In this document: piece by piece, positions 14,713 to 21,735 of the stretch | How the letters are laid out: each line of letters begins with the position of its first letter | Position numbering within the stretch: position 1 is the first letter of the stretch | The notes under the pieces: generated by a model | Told to the model about the DNA's origin: nothing | The model's input: only the letters and a program-made list of their open reading frames with translations | The model's database searches: none | Translations under genes and position numbers: made by a program | Assembly (NCBI GenBank): GCA_965205365.1 | Contig: CBDBGT010000002.1 | Location: 1-21,735 of the forward strand | Direction of reading: 5' to 3' | From: JALZUR01 sp965205365 | Lineage (GTDB): Bacteria; Bdellovibrionota; Bdellovibrionia; Bdellovibrionales; UBA1609 | DNA length: 21,735 nucleotides

Positions 14713-16330
14713 TTAAATGATCTTGGTTGTATCAGTTAAGCTTATATTTAAAGCTTTATATATACTCCTTTGATGAGAGGTTATTTTTGATGGTAATGAA
14801 AACTCTGTTTTTGTTTGCTCATCATACACAACGCTTTCCTGCACTCTATTGAGTTCATCTCTGATCTCTTCAAAGCTTAAAGAAATCTTATTTTTTTTAA
14901 GCTCGTATTTTGTATAACTCATAATGGCGTAGGCTATAAAACAGATTAAAATATGAGATCGAATTCTTCGAGGGTTCCAGTGAAAAATAGGTCTCATCTT
15001 TAAATCATGTTTATTCACTCGAAAGGCAGCTTCGATTTGCCAGAGACCTCTGTAGTTTTTTAATATATCTTGAGCTTTCATCTGAGAGTGATTACTAACC
15101 ACTCCATGAAGACCATCCCAAAGCTCATCTTGACTGATTTTATCTCGATTCAAGCTTGCTTGTTGAGAGTTCTTTCGATCAATTTTTTAAATCAGAGAGA
15201 TTTACTTTTTCATTTTTCATTTTTTTCTTTATTCTGTCCACTAAATGACCTCTATCTTCTTTATCTTTTTTTGCTCTCTTATAATCATAATGAACGATGA
15301 GTCGATGGCCATCGTGAGAATACTCTTTTGTAATTGATTTGATATTTCTGTCTTCTTTGAGTGTGTTTTGAATATCATCAACAATCATTTTTTTAAATTC
15401 TTTGCTTTGAGTTTTTAATTTTGCAGCAACAATAAAACAAACACCTCTTTCATCAAGAGTTTTTAAGTTGCTTTTCGTAAACATCGCCCTGTCTGCTATA
15501 ATAGAAGTGTTCTTAATGTCATAATTCTTTCTCAAAGAATTAATAGCACTGATGAGAGTATTTCCTTCATAAGTATTGCCTGGAAATAATTCATAACCCA
15601 AGGGAAGACCACTCTCCCCCGTTATTAAAGAAAGCATGATTTGGGTCTCCTTAAATTTTGAGTCTTTACTATATCCAGAGGCTCTTAAAGTGTCAGGATG
15701 AAAACTCTCAAAATAAAGTGTGGTGACATCAAAGAAAGCAACTTCTACTTTTTGATCTAAAAGAGTTAAGGTTTTTTGACAGAGCTTTTGCTTAATTGAG
15801 TCTTCGTTATCGTAAACCTTATCCATCATGCGATAGATTTTTTCTAAAGGAAGATGAACCCTCTTGTTAAGTGATATTTCTTTCTGAGATTTTCTTTTGC
15901 TGCATGGGTTTGATAATCGCGCTAACACAACTTGTTTCAGAATATCATTATACTCTTTTTTCTTATAACCACGATCAATTGAATTAAATAAATTTAATTG
16001 ATTAAATGTAAAGCCAAAGATATCGTCAATGCCTTTGTGTAATCTCCTTTTTTCTTTAAGCCCTTTAACTGAAACCATTTTATTCTTCTTGTGTTGTAAC
16101 TCTTGAATGTTTCTTTCAAGTCCTGGGAGACAAGGGGACTCCTCATTTTGAATTTTAATGATCATTTCCCGAGCAACTCTCATTCGTTTTTCTATTTCTA
16201 AAACTTGGTCGCAATGAAATTGTCCCATGTTACAAACAATTGTTTGTTTTATTTTTCTACCCTCTCGCTTGTTTTTAACAATACGAATAGAGACTCTGTT
16301 ATTTGGTTTTGTCACTTTTCTTGCAAACAT
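14713..16330 (-). pseudogene. IS1634-family transposase (element B), one frameshift
   Basis: This relative of the element A transposase should have about 540 residues. The start is probably ATG 16330 (MFARKVTKPNNRVSIRIVKN, aligned with element A), although the frame is open to 16372. The first part holds the Asp motifs (VAFFDVTTLYFES, IIADRAMF). At 15179-15200 the frame stops within LSDLKN at an A6 run, and the sequence resumes in another frame as IDRKNSQQASLNRDKISQDE, leading to the catalytic Glu in YRGLWQIEAAFR. One extra A (A5 to A6) explains the shift. Element A reads this region in one frame, so programmed frameshifting is unlikely and this copy is probably inactive. Confidence 0.88.
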
Positions 16331-16375
16331 AAGTAAGTTAAGAATGGGAAATAGATTGCTCAGTGTCAACATTAA

Positions 16376-16392
16376 GGGGCACTACAGAATTT
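16376..16392 (-). repeat. Subterminal motif of element B, 5' copy
   Basis: ggggcactacagaattt is upstream of the transposase start, in the same orientation as the copy at 14692-14707. Confidence 0.7.
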
Positions 16393-16503
16393 ATCTTTGA
16401 AGAAAAAAATAAAGATGACTGATTAAAGAATCAATAACAGCCAGTTATAGAAATGCTCAAATAAAAAAATAATGGCTTAAATGACCAATATGTCGAAGTC
16501 AGG

Positions 16504-16534
16504 AAAAAATAAAAACTAGACGCCTTAGAATTCA
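16504..16534. repeat. 31-bp target-site duplication, right copy (element B)
   Basis: It is identical to 14602-14632 and abuts the right inverted repeat of element B. Confidence 0.93.
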
Positions 16535-16874
16535 AGCTTTTTTTTAAAACTTAAGTCTATTTTAAAAACTACCAGTATTGATTTAATCACCTAAATTGTG
16601 GTTTAATTTTTTAGCGCATTTTTAACTTTCTTGTTTTTTCCCACAATAAAGAGTTTTTTCATAATAATACTTTTAGGAGAATTTAAAAAAGTTAAAAATG
16701 CGTCTTCTTGTTTATACCAATCGTGTTTGAATTTTCAATTTAAAACTAATACCTTGCAAAAAAGAGTTTATTTTAAAACTCCACTCCGTCCTGTCTTCTT
16801 CCCTACCTATTCATTAATTTTTAATTTACTTAAAGTGTGTCCTCTAAAATTAAATAATTTTATCTTAAGGAGGC
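16535..16874. other. Non-coding AT-rich stretch, possibly decayed sequence
   Basis: No gene can be supported here. A plus-strand frame at 16631-16906 is Phe-rich and unlike a protein. On the minus strand 16604-16734 is open and reads FKHDWYKQEDAFLTFLNSPK before a short lysine-rich end, with stops just upstream. This could be a remnant of the lost 3' part of the neighbouring IS256-type transposase, but the match is too short to claim. Confidence 0.3.
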
Positions 16875-17108
16875 TTAAAGCTCAATTTCACCTTTTTCAC
16901 CCTTAATGGTTTTTTTGCTAAAACCGTTTCTAGTGTTAGTTTTTCTGGATTCAGATTTAGTATTTCTAGAATACCCTAAGTGATTGTCTAACTCTGCATT
17001 TAAAGCAGATTCTAAGACAACTTTCATAAGTTGACCTGTAATATCCAACAAATCTTTTTGTGTTTTTACATTCTTGGCAAGTTCTTTGCCTATTTCTGCC
17101 ATCTTCAT
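16875..17108 (-). pseudogene. Truncated IS256-family (mutator-type) transposase, N-terminal 77 residues
   Basis: The visible part, ELAKNVKTQKDLLDITGQLM then ESALNAELDNHLGYSRNTKS and RNGFSKKTIKGEKGEIEL, is the conserved N-terminus of IS256-type transposases. Intact members have about 400 residues; here the frame meets TAA right after GEIEL, where relatives continue with VPRDR, so the whole catalytic region is gone. taaggag precedes the start at a good distance. The truncation point is not marked by another element's end, suggesting a deletion. Confidence 0.85.
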
Positions 17109-17145
17109 TCTGCTTACTCCTTAGGATATTTAATCCTAGTTCATT

Positions 17146-17178
17146 GTTCAGCAGTTACACAATTTATTTTACAGACTC
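17146..17178 (-). mobile_element. Probable outer end of the IS256-type element
   Basis: On the minus strand gagtctgtaaaataaattgt, followed by gtaactgctgaac, lies about 40 bp upstream of the transposase start. It resembles the terminal repeat of IS256-type elements. The partner end is lost, so the boundary is approximate. Confidence 0.5.
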
Positions 17179-17222
17179 AAGTTAAACGCACTATGATCCT
17201 CTAGAGGTTAATTATATGGTGT

Positions 17223-17292
17223 CTACTTTGTACCCTTAGTCGTAATTTTGTCCAAAACATCATTAGAAATATTTCGGATTGTTTCTAGGTAG
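17223..17292 (-). pseudogene. Possible 3' remnant of abiEii beyond the IS3 element
   Basis: Immediately outside the left end of the outer IS3 element, the minus strand reads YLETIRNISNDVLDKITTKG then TK and a stop. Strand and position fit the tail of the toxin gene whose front part ends at the other side of the IS3 element. Seventy to a hundred toxin residues would then be missing between the two pieces. No motif confirms it. Confidence 0.35.
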
Positions 17293-17324
17293 TGGACTTC
17301 CCCAAAGGAATAGGACACTTTTTC

Positions 17325-18191
17325 CTATGGGAGGTTGTGTTTAATTGCATACCCTTTAGGGCTTTGATAATCAAGAGAAGAATGCCTTCTTTTCTTGTTA
17401 TACCAAACTTCAATATATTCAAATACTAACGATCTTAATTCTCTTTCTCCAGTATAGCTTTTTCTATATAAAAATTCTTTTTTTAAACTTGAAAACCAAC
17501 TTTCAGTATATGCATTATCATAGCAATTTCCTTTTCTACTCATACTTGGTCTTATCTTTTTGTTTTTTAAAAACTGTCTATAAGCATCACTAGCGTATTG
17601 AGACCCACGATCTGAATGAAAAATCACTTCAGCACTTGGGCCAACTTTTTTTATGGCCATTTGAAGTGCTTTTAACACCAATCTTGTCTCTAAGCTTTTA
17701 CCTATACTCCAACCAACAACTTCACGGTTAAATAAATCAATTACTACGGCTAAGTATAAAAAATTCCTGCCTGTTCCTAATCTTAAATAAGTGATATCTC
17801 CTGCTAAAACTCTTCCTGGCCCTGTTGGTAAGGAGTGCTCTTCTTCAACTTTAAAAAGCCTTGGTACCACTTTAAACTTATCATTGGAGTCAGTGGTTAA
17901 AACTTTAAAAGTCTTCTTATGACGGGCATCTAAGCCCAACTCCTTCATGTATTTTGCAACTGTATTCTCACTCACGAAAATCTCTTTATCTTTTAACTCC
18001 TCATAAATACGTGGTGAACCATAAGTTTTATACCATGATTCAAAAATGCTCTTAATTCTTTCCTTTATTTTTGTTTTCCTTTGAAACGACTTTGAGCTTT
18101 TTTTATTATTTAAATAATAAAAAGTACTCTTACTTACTCCAAAAAAAATGCATAAAAAATAGACGGGAATTGTTAAACTTAGCTCTTTCAT
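17325..18191 (-). CDS. IS3-family OrfB (outer element)
   Basis: This 288-residue integrase-core protein has an HTH_21-like segment (FESWYKTYGSPRIYEELKDK) and the rve domain with Asp132 in GDITYLRL, Asp194 in HSDRGSQYAS and Glu230 in YDNAYTESWFSSLKKE; the frame is whole. Its ATG (18189-18191) overlaps the orfA stop as ATGA. IS3 elements normally make OrfAB by -1 slippage, and an A8 run is present at 18235-18242, but the orfB frame has TGA at 18210-18212 between the slip site and the ATG, so a fusion would stop early. With orfA also interrupted, the element is probably dead despite the intact catalytic domain. Confidence 0.88.
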   Translation of the reverse strand: MKELSLTIPVYFLCIFFGVSKSTFYYLNNKKSSKSFQRKTKIKERIKSIFESWYKTYGSPRIYEELKDKEIFVSENTVAKYMKELGLDARHKKTFKVLTTDSNDKFKVVPRLFKVEEEHSLPTGPGRVLAGDITYLRLGTGRNFLYLAVVIDLFNREVVGWSIGKSLETRLVLKALQMAIKKVGPSAEVIFHSDRGSQYASDAYRQFLKNKKIRPSMSRKGNCYDNAYTESWFSSLKKEFLYRKSYTGERELRSLVFEYIEVWYNKKRRHSSLDYQSPKGYAIKHNLP

Positions 18192-18349
18192 GATTTTGAC
18201 TTTTTGATCTCATCTGAGGAGAAAATCGCTGTGCTTTTTTTTAACACTGTATTAATTTCTTGCATCCAGCCAAGCTCTTTTTTTAAACGCTTATTTTCTT
18301 TCTCAAGCTCTCTATGGACTTCCCCAAAAAAGTAGACAGATTAGGAAGT

Positions 18350-19219
18350 TCATTTTTGTTGTTTAATTCTGTAATCTAATGGACTCATATAATCAAGTGA
18401 TGAGTGTCGTCTTTTTGCATTGTACCAAGCTTCAATATAATTGAAGACACAGGCCTTCATAGCATCTTCAGTTTCAGGATTTTGTCTGTACACCCATTCT
18501 TTCTTAAGTGAACTAAAAAAACTCTCCACATAAGCATTGTCATAACAATTTCCTTTTCTGCTCATTGATGGCTTGATCTTCTGGTTTCTCAAAAACTTTC
18601 TATACGCGTCAGACGCGTACTGCACACCACGGTCAGAGTGGAAGATCACCTCTGCATCTGGATTCGTCTTTTTAATGGCTCCGTGGAGGGCATCCATAAC
18701 AACTCTAGTGTCCAGCGAGAGGCTCATAGACCAACCCACAACTTCTCTGTTGTACAGGTCTAAAACCACAGCAAGGTAGACATGGTTGTGCTTTGAGAGC
18801 TTCAAATAAGTGATGTCACCAGCTAAAACAGTCCCTGGCTTTGTTGGAAGACAGTGCTCATCTTCAGTTTTAAAAAGTCTGGGGGCTATGGCATGGGCGT
18901 GGTTTGAATCTGTAGTCATCACTCTATATTTTTTCTTCAATCTTGCATTTAAGCCCATCTCACCCATGTATTTAGCCACAGTGTTTTCACTGATGAAAAC
19001 CTCTTTAGTTTTGAGTTCAGCGTAAATTCTAGGGGATCCATAAGTTTGCTTTGAAGATCTAAAAATAGATCTGATCTCTTTACAGATTTCAGTTTTAGAG
19101 TTCAAACCAGATGTGGACTTACTCCTAAGCTTCAACCATTTATAAAAAGAAGGTCTAGACAACCCAAAGTGCTCTGCTAAAAACTTCACACTCATTTGAT
19201 TTTTTAACTTTAAAATCAT
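18350..19219 (-). CDS. IS3-family OrfB (inner element)
   Basis: This 289-residue integrase-core transposase has an N-terminal HTH (VKFLAEHFGLSRPSFYKWLK), HTH_21 (SSKQTYGSPRIYAELKTKEV) and the DDE triad Asp135 (GDITYLKL), Asp196 (HSDRGVQYAS) and Glu232 (YDNAYVESFFSSLKKE). The frame stays open upstream of the ATG, back through the A8 slippery run, so OrfAB fusion by -1 frameshift can be made. It ends near the left inverted repeat. Confidence 0.93.
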   Translation of the reverse strand: MILKLKNQMSVKFLAEHFGLSRPSFYKWLKLRSKSTSGLNSKTEICKEIRSIFRSSKQTYGSPRIYAELKTKEVFISENTVAKYMGEMGLNARLKKKYRVMTTDSNHAHAIAPRLFKTEDEHCLPTKPGTVLAGDITYLKLSKHNHVYLAVVLDLYNREVVGWSMSLSLDTRVVMDALHGAIKKTNPDAEVIFHSDRGVQYASDAYRKFLRNQKIKPSMSRKGNCYDNAYVESFFSSLKKEWVYRQNPETEDAMKACVFNYIEAWYNAKRRHSSLDYMSPLDYRIKQQK

Positions 19220-19221
19220 CT

Positions 19222-19518
19222 CTAATCTCCAATTTGGTCTTTGGAGAATATCGCAGTGCTTTTTTTTAGAACATCATTGATTAACTTTAGGTTTTTGTTT
19301 TCTTTTTTAATCCTTCTAAGCTCAGCTTCCATTTCGGCCATTTTTGACTTTTTACATTGAGCTCCACCCATATAGATCCCATTTATCCAGTTTTGAATAG
19401 ATTTTTTTGCTACACCTAGTTCAGCAGCAGCCTTCATTACTCCAACTGTCTCAGCTAATTTTACAGCTTCTATTTTGAATTCTTTGTTATAGTGTTTATG
19501 TTTTCTTTTCTCTGACAT
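19222..19518 (-). CDS. IS3-family OrfA (inner element)
   Basis: This 98-residue DNA-binding partner has the HTH in FKIEAVKLAETVGVMKAAAE then LGVAKKSIQNWING, followed by a leucine-zipper-like coil, MEAELRRIKKENKNLKLIND. It ends two bases before the OrfB ATG. The codons for VLKKSTA cover the A8 run, where -1 slippage would fuse it to OrfB. Confidence 0.92.
   Translation of the reverse strand: MSEKRKHKHYNKEFKIEAVKLAETVGVMKAAAELGVAKKSIQNWINGIYMGGAQCKKSKMAEMEAELRRIKKENKNLKLINDVLKKSTAIFSKDQIGD
19260..19267 (-). promoter_or_regulatory. Slippery A8 run for -1 frameshift (OrfA to OrfAB)
   Basis: On the minus strand ctaaaaaaaagc lies near the end of orfA. A -1 slip gives KHCDILQRPNWRLE and then the OrfB frame without a stop, as in other IS3 elements. 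Confidence 0.75.
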
Positions 19519-20251
19519 TTTCTCATCCCTTTCAGCCTCTTTTAGGGCTACATAGGAACTTCCTAATCTGTCTACTATATTTGGGGAAGTCCACTATATG
19601 ACTTCTTATTTTCCTCTTTTAATAAGCTTTCAGGAGTTGGATTTAGCTTTTTTCTCCAATTTCTAATGCTGGTTTCAGTAGTTCCTAGATCTCTTGATGC
19701 CTGGCTGTTTCCAACTCTCTTTGCCAATTCAACAGCTTCTTCTTTAAATTCTTCTGAAAAAGTATTGTACTTTTTTTTAGACTCTGTAGCCTCTTTCTTC
19801 TTCTCCATGCCTTTTTACCTCTCCTTTTAGGTTTAGTTCGCACTTAGAAAACTGTCCAGTATTTTTGGGGAGGCCCAATACTGCCACAATATTCATGTTC
19901 ACTAATATCAATAGGTATTTTACTTGTATTGGTCCCTTTTGGAATAATAGCCTTACTACCTCTTTGTTCGACAGGTAAGTCACGGTACTCTTCCGTAATG
20001 AGTTTAAAATCGACTGCCCAGCCACCCCAAAAATCAGGATCACCTTCGGCTTTTGTTTTTCTTATTTGATTAAAATCTATTACAAAAAGATCTTGTTTTT
20101 TAAACTCAACTCGAAGGGCCTTTTCAAAATAATTAAAAAAGACCTCGTTACCGTCGAGTTTATCAGTTGTAGAAAAGTCTACGTCTACAGACAGTCTAGA
20201 TTTAATTCCCTGTGTAAACCTTAAGGCCTGTCCACCTTTTAGGTAAAGTTT

Positions 20252-20259
20252 TTTATTTA
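20252..20259. repeat. 8-bp target duplication of the IS1595 element, left copy
   Basis: tttattta is repeated at 21012-21019; eight bases is the usual duplication of IS1595 elements. Confidence 0.88.
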
Positions 20260-21011
20260 GGTTCATGGGTAGTTAAGTTGACTTTGAAGGGAGTTAACTT
20301 ATTATTATCACTGTGAAAAATAGGTATTTTGCTCGTTCAAGAATTTCAGAGGCTAAATTCAGGGAGATTATCAAGCTTTTTGCCAGTGATTTAACAACTC
20401 AACAGATTTCAGAATTAACAAAGCTTAACAGAAAAACTATAGGAAATATTTTAAAAAAAGTACGATCAAAAATAGTTGAGCAATGCGAACAAGAAAGCCT
20501 TTTTGACTCTGGTGAAATAGAACTGGATGAAAGTTATTTTGGAGCAAGGAGAGTTAGAGGTCTTCGCGGAAGAGGAGCTAGAGGTAAAACCATTGTCTTT
20601 GGGCTTAAAAAAAGAAATGGTAAGGTGTATACTCAAATTATTAAAAACTGCTCTAAAAACGAGATTCTCCCTCTAATACGGGCTAAAATAAGCAAGAAGT
20701 CTACAGTTTATACAGATGGCTTTAGGACGTATGATGGTCTTGTGGATATGGGTTATAAAAAACACTATAGAGTTCATCATGGAAAAAATGAATTTTCAAA
20801 AGCTGAAGGAAAAGTTAAAAACCATATTAATGGAATTGAAAATTTTTGGGGCTTAGCCAAAGTAAGACTTTCTAAATTTAGAGGAATGCATAAGAACACT
20901 TTTTATTTGCATTTAAAGGAGTGTGAGTTTAGGTTCAATCACAGAAATGAAGACCTCTATAGATTAATTCTTTCTATACTGCGTCGTAACCCTCTTAACT
21001 ACCCATGAACC
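20260..21011 (+). mobile_element. IS1595-family (ISXO2-like) insertion sequence
   Basis: The element is 752 bp with perfect 18-bp inverted repeats, ggttcatgggtagttaag at 20260-20277 and its complement at 20994-21011, one intact transposase gene and an 8-bp duplication. It lies in abiEii, opposite to the toxin's direction. Confidence 0.93.
20313..21008 (+). CDS. IS1595-family transposase (ISXO2-like DDE domain)
   Basis: This 231-residue protein has an N-terminal HTH (LTTQQISELTKLNRKTIGNI) and the ISXO2-like core: Asp72 in EIELDESYFGARR, a basic loop RGLRGRGARGKTIVFGL, Asp135 in VYTDGFRTYD and HINGIENFWGLAK for the third site. The start is GTG 20313 with only a distant Shine-Dalgarno (gggag). 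The stop TGA lies inside the right inverted repeat, so the gene fills the element. It lacks the N-terminal zinc ribbon of longer IS1595 transposases. Confidence 0.92.
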   Translation: MKNRYFARSRISEAKFREIIKLFASDLTTQQISELTKLNRKTIGNILKKVRSKIVEQCEQESLFDSGEIELDESYFGARRVRGLRGRGARGKTIVFGLKKRNGKVYTQIIKNCSKNEILPLIRAKISKKSTVYTDGFRTYDGLVDMGYKKHYRVHHGKNEFSKAEGKVKNHINGIENFWGLAKVRLSKFRGMHKNTFYLHLKECEFRFNHRNEDLYRLILSILRRNPLNYP

Positions 21012-21019
21012 TTTATTTA
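21012..21019. repeat. 8-bp target duplication of the IS1595 element, right copy
   Basis: tttattta, identical to 20252-20259. Confidence 0.88.
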
Positions 21020-21094
21020 ATACATCATGTGAGTAAACGGCCATTAAAACGGAGCTGATTACTTCTTCAATGGTTGGTTCAACAGATAAATTAT

Positions 21095-21735
21095 TCATTT
21101 AACTCCCTTTGGGAAGTAAACTCCCCAGGTTTCATCATATGTCCATTTACTTCTGTATACACGATCCAAATAGAACTTAGTTATAGGTTTATTAAAATAA
21201 GACTTCCATTTTAATGAAGCAGCCTTATCTATATAATTATCTATAGCAAAACCAATAGATTGCCAAAAAGGATAGTAGGGCGAGTACTTTTGATAAATTT
21301 CATAAAGTAGCGCTATGTTTACTTTCTTTTTCCCAAATGCTGAGAGTACAGTTTGTATTCCTCCACTATAATGCGGGCTTATTATTGAATCTACGAGTGT
21401 TCTTTCAATGGAGGTCATTAAAATTGATTTTGATACATAGTTATTAGGGTTTAGGTCTCTAGATACTACTCCAATATTATCAAGATTTTGTTTTTCTAAG
21501 AGTGTAAACTTATAATTTTTAAATTCAAAAAAATTAGTAGAGAGTTTCGGCGTTTTTAAGAAGGCTTGCTGCACTCTTTTTTTTATATAGTTACCCTTGC
21601 TATGAATAGGCTTTTTATTTTTAATTTCACGAGAAAGTATAAATTCATTAGGTCTTTGATCGATTAGGTCATTGAAATATAAAGCAGTGTGATGACTGAG
21701 GTAGTGTGTAGAGCTAAGCGCTACTAATATGTCAT
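21095..21735 (-). CDS. abiEi: AbiEi-family antitoxin and regulator, 5' end outside window
   Basis: The frame is open to the right edge, so 213 residues of the C-terminal and middle parts are seen. YLSHHTALYFNDLIDQRPNE then FILSREIKNKKP is the AbiEi middle segment, and SIERTLVDSIISPHYSGGIQ then TVLSAFGKK is the C-terminal antitoxin signature (TLVD....P.Y.GG). AbiEi proteins bind the operon promoter and counter the AbiEii nucleotidyltransferase. The stop TGA shares bases with the toxin ATG (ATGA at 21095-21098), so the two were co-translated. The antitoxin frame is unbroken while the toxin is destroyed, as expected if loss of the toxin alone is harmless. The N-terminal winged helix must lie beyond the window. 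Confidence 0.85.
   Translation of the reverse strand, partial: DILVALSSTHYLSHHTALYFNDLIDQRPNEFILSREIKNKKPIHSKGNYIKKRVQQAFLKTPKLSTNFFEFKNYKFTLLEKQNLDNIGVVSRDLNPNNYVSKSILMTSIERTLVDSIISPHYSGGIQTVLSAFGKKKVNIALLYEIYQKYSPYYPFWQSIGFAIDNYIDKAASLKWKSYFNKPITKFYLDRVYRSKWTYDETWGVYFPKGVK

Larger units (their letters stand above)
14633..16503 (-). mobile_element. IS1634-type insertion sequence B, transposase broken
   Basis: The element is 1871 bp with perfect 18-bp inverted repeats, cctgacttcgacatattg at 14633-14650 and its complement at 16486-16503. The outer 13 bases match element A. A 31-bp identical direct repeat flanks it. The single transposase gene is frameshifted. It has ends and duplication as clean as element A, but a target duplication less than half as long. 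Confidence 0.93.
18315..19593 (-). mobile_element. Inner IS3-family element, intact, nested in orfA of the outer IS3
   Basis: The element is 1279 bp. The ends, tggacttccccaaa at 18315 and its complement ending at 19593, are part of inverted repeats of about 37 bp with few differences (both share tagacagattaggaagttc). CTA is present on both sides (18312-18314, 19594-19596), the 3-bp duplication usual for IS3. Both genes are complete and the slippage site is present, so it could still be mobile. It is a relative of the element it landed in. Confidence 0.93.
18188..19808 (-). pseudogene. IS3-family orfA (outer element), split by the nested IS3
   Basis: Front part 19808-19594: MEKKKEATESKKKYNTFSEE then FKEEAVELAKRVGNSQASRD and a helix-turn-helix. 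Back part 18314-18188: RELEKENKRLKKELGWMQEI then NTVLKKSTAIFSSDEIKKSK. Joining the two with one copy of the CTA duplication gives KKSYRELEKENKRL in one frame, so the split is due to the inner insertion alone. The protein is the HTH plus leucine-zipper partner of OrfB. It has a strong Shine-Dalgarno (aaggagagg) upstream of ATG 19808. Confidence 0.9.
17293..19877 (-). mobile_element. Outer IS3-family element, carrying a nested IS3
   Basis: Ends: tggacttccccaaagg at 17293 and the complement of tgggcctccccaaaaa ending at 19877, an imperfect inverted repeat of about 30 bp that begins TG. Without the inner element and one copy of its 3-bp duplication it is 1303 bp, a normal IS3 size. It sits inside the abiEii toxin gene. 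No target duplication is visible (left flank gtag, right flank atac), which suggests a deletion or recombination after insertion. Confidence 0.85.
19878..21098 (-). pseudogene. abiEii: AbiEii-type nucleotidyltransferase toxin, broken by IS1595 and IS3 elements
   Basis: The first piece, 21098-21012 (MNNLSVEPTIEEVISSVLMA then VYSHDVLN), joins the second, 20259-19878, in frame when the IS1595 element and one 8-bp duplication are removed: HDVLNKKLYLKGGQALRF. KLYLKGGQAL and RLSVDVDFS are the GG and S-x-D-x-D signatures of the AbiEii/DUF1814 nucleotidyltransferases, toxins of type IV systems. The gene stops at the outer IS3 end after IDISEHEYCGSI, about 154 residues in; the C-terminal half with the EK..R...D motif is missing. 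Its ATG overlaps the antitoxin stop (ATGA), the normal abiE arrangement. No functional toxin can be made. Confidence 0.85.

Noticed and set aside
15179..15200. Programmed frameshift in the element B transposase
   Set aside because: The related element A encodes the protein in one frame, and an extra base in an A run is a simpler cause.
11496..16503. Elements A and B as a composite transposon carrying menB
   Set aside because: Each element has its own separate target duplication (71 and 31 bp), which shows two independent insertions, not one composite event.
16631..16906. Plus-strand frame of 91 residues
   Set aside because: Phe/Leu-rich low-complexity translation, no Shine-Dalgarno, and it runs over the antisense of the IS256-type fragment.

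Overview
The window is AT-rich and has low-GC codon use. Its gene set suggests a Gram-negative bacterium of the Bdellovibrionota or a related low-GC lineage. The pointers are a TIGR02147-family regulator (a family concentrated in Bdellovibrio-like bacteria and Fibrobacter), a cysteine-poor L33 of the ECTEAR type, an ExbB/ExbD pair, FeoA/FeoB and MenB. This placement is inference from gene content; no rRNA or other phylogenetic marker beyond L33 is present.

Left part (1-11.3 kb), mostly chromosomal backbone: (i) the 3' end of a large surface protein with Ig-like repeats, a PKD-like domain and six near-identical 75-bp DUF285/BspA-type repeats; (ii) a decayed IS4-family element (1694-2911) that keeps perfect 19-bp terminal repeats; (iii) rpmG; (iv) a promoter, about 100 nt of leader and a strong intrinsic terminator directly in front of exbB-exbD; (v) a TIGR02147 gene killed by one in-frame stop, with an operator-like cluster upstream; (vi) an OlsB-like N-acyltransferase; (vii) a two-gene unit encoding a secreted HExxH protein and a membrane-anchored protein, behind a consensus sigma70 promoter; (viii) feoA-feoB for ferrous iron uptake.

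Right part (11.4-21.7 kb), an insertion-sequence graveyard: two IS1634-type elements flank menB, and they carry perfect target-site duplications of very different length (71 bp and 31 bp). Next come a truncated IS256-type transposase, an IS3 element with a second IS3 element nested inside its orfA (3-bp duplication), and an IS1595-type element (8-bp duplication). The IS3 and IS1595 insertions lie in an AbiE-type (type IV) toxin-antitoxin operon. The antitoxin gene abiEi runs off the right edge. The toxin gene abiEii overlaps it by ATGA and is broken by both elements. Removing the IS1595 element or the nested IS3 element on paper, with one copy of each duplication, restores the interrupted reading frame exactly.

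I found no rRNA, tRNA or CRISPR array. No wholly new multi-gene system is evident. The least expected signals are the long, variable target duplications together with a fixed subterminal motif in the IS1634-type elements, the attenuator-like leader of exbBD, the operator array at the TIGR02147 pseudogene, and the uncharacterised HExxH two-gene unit.
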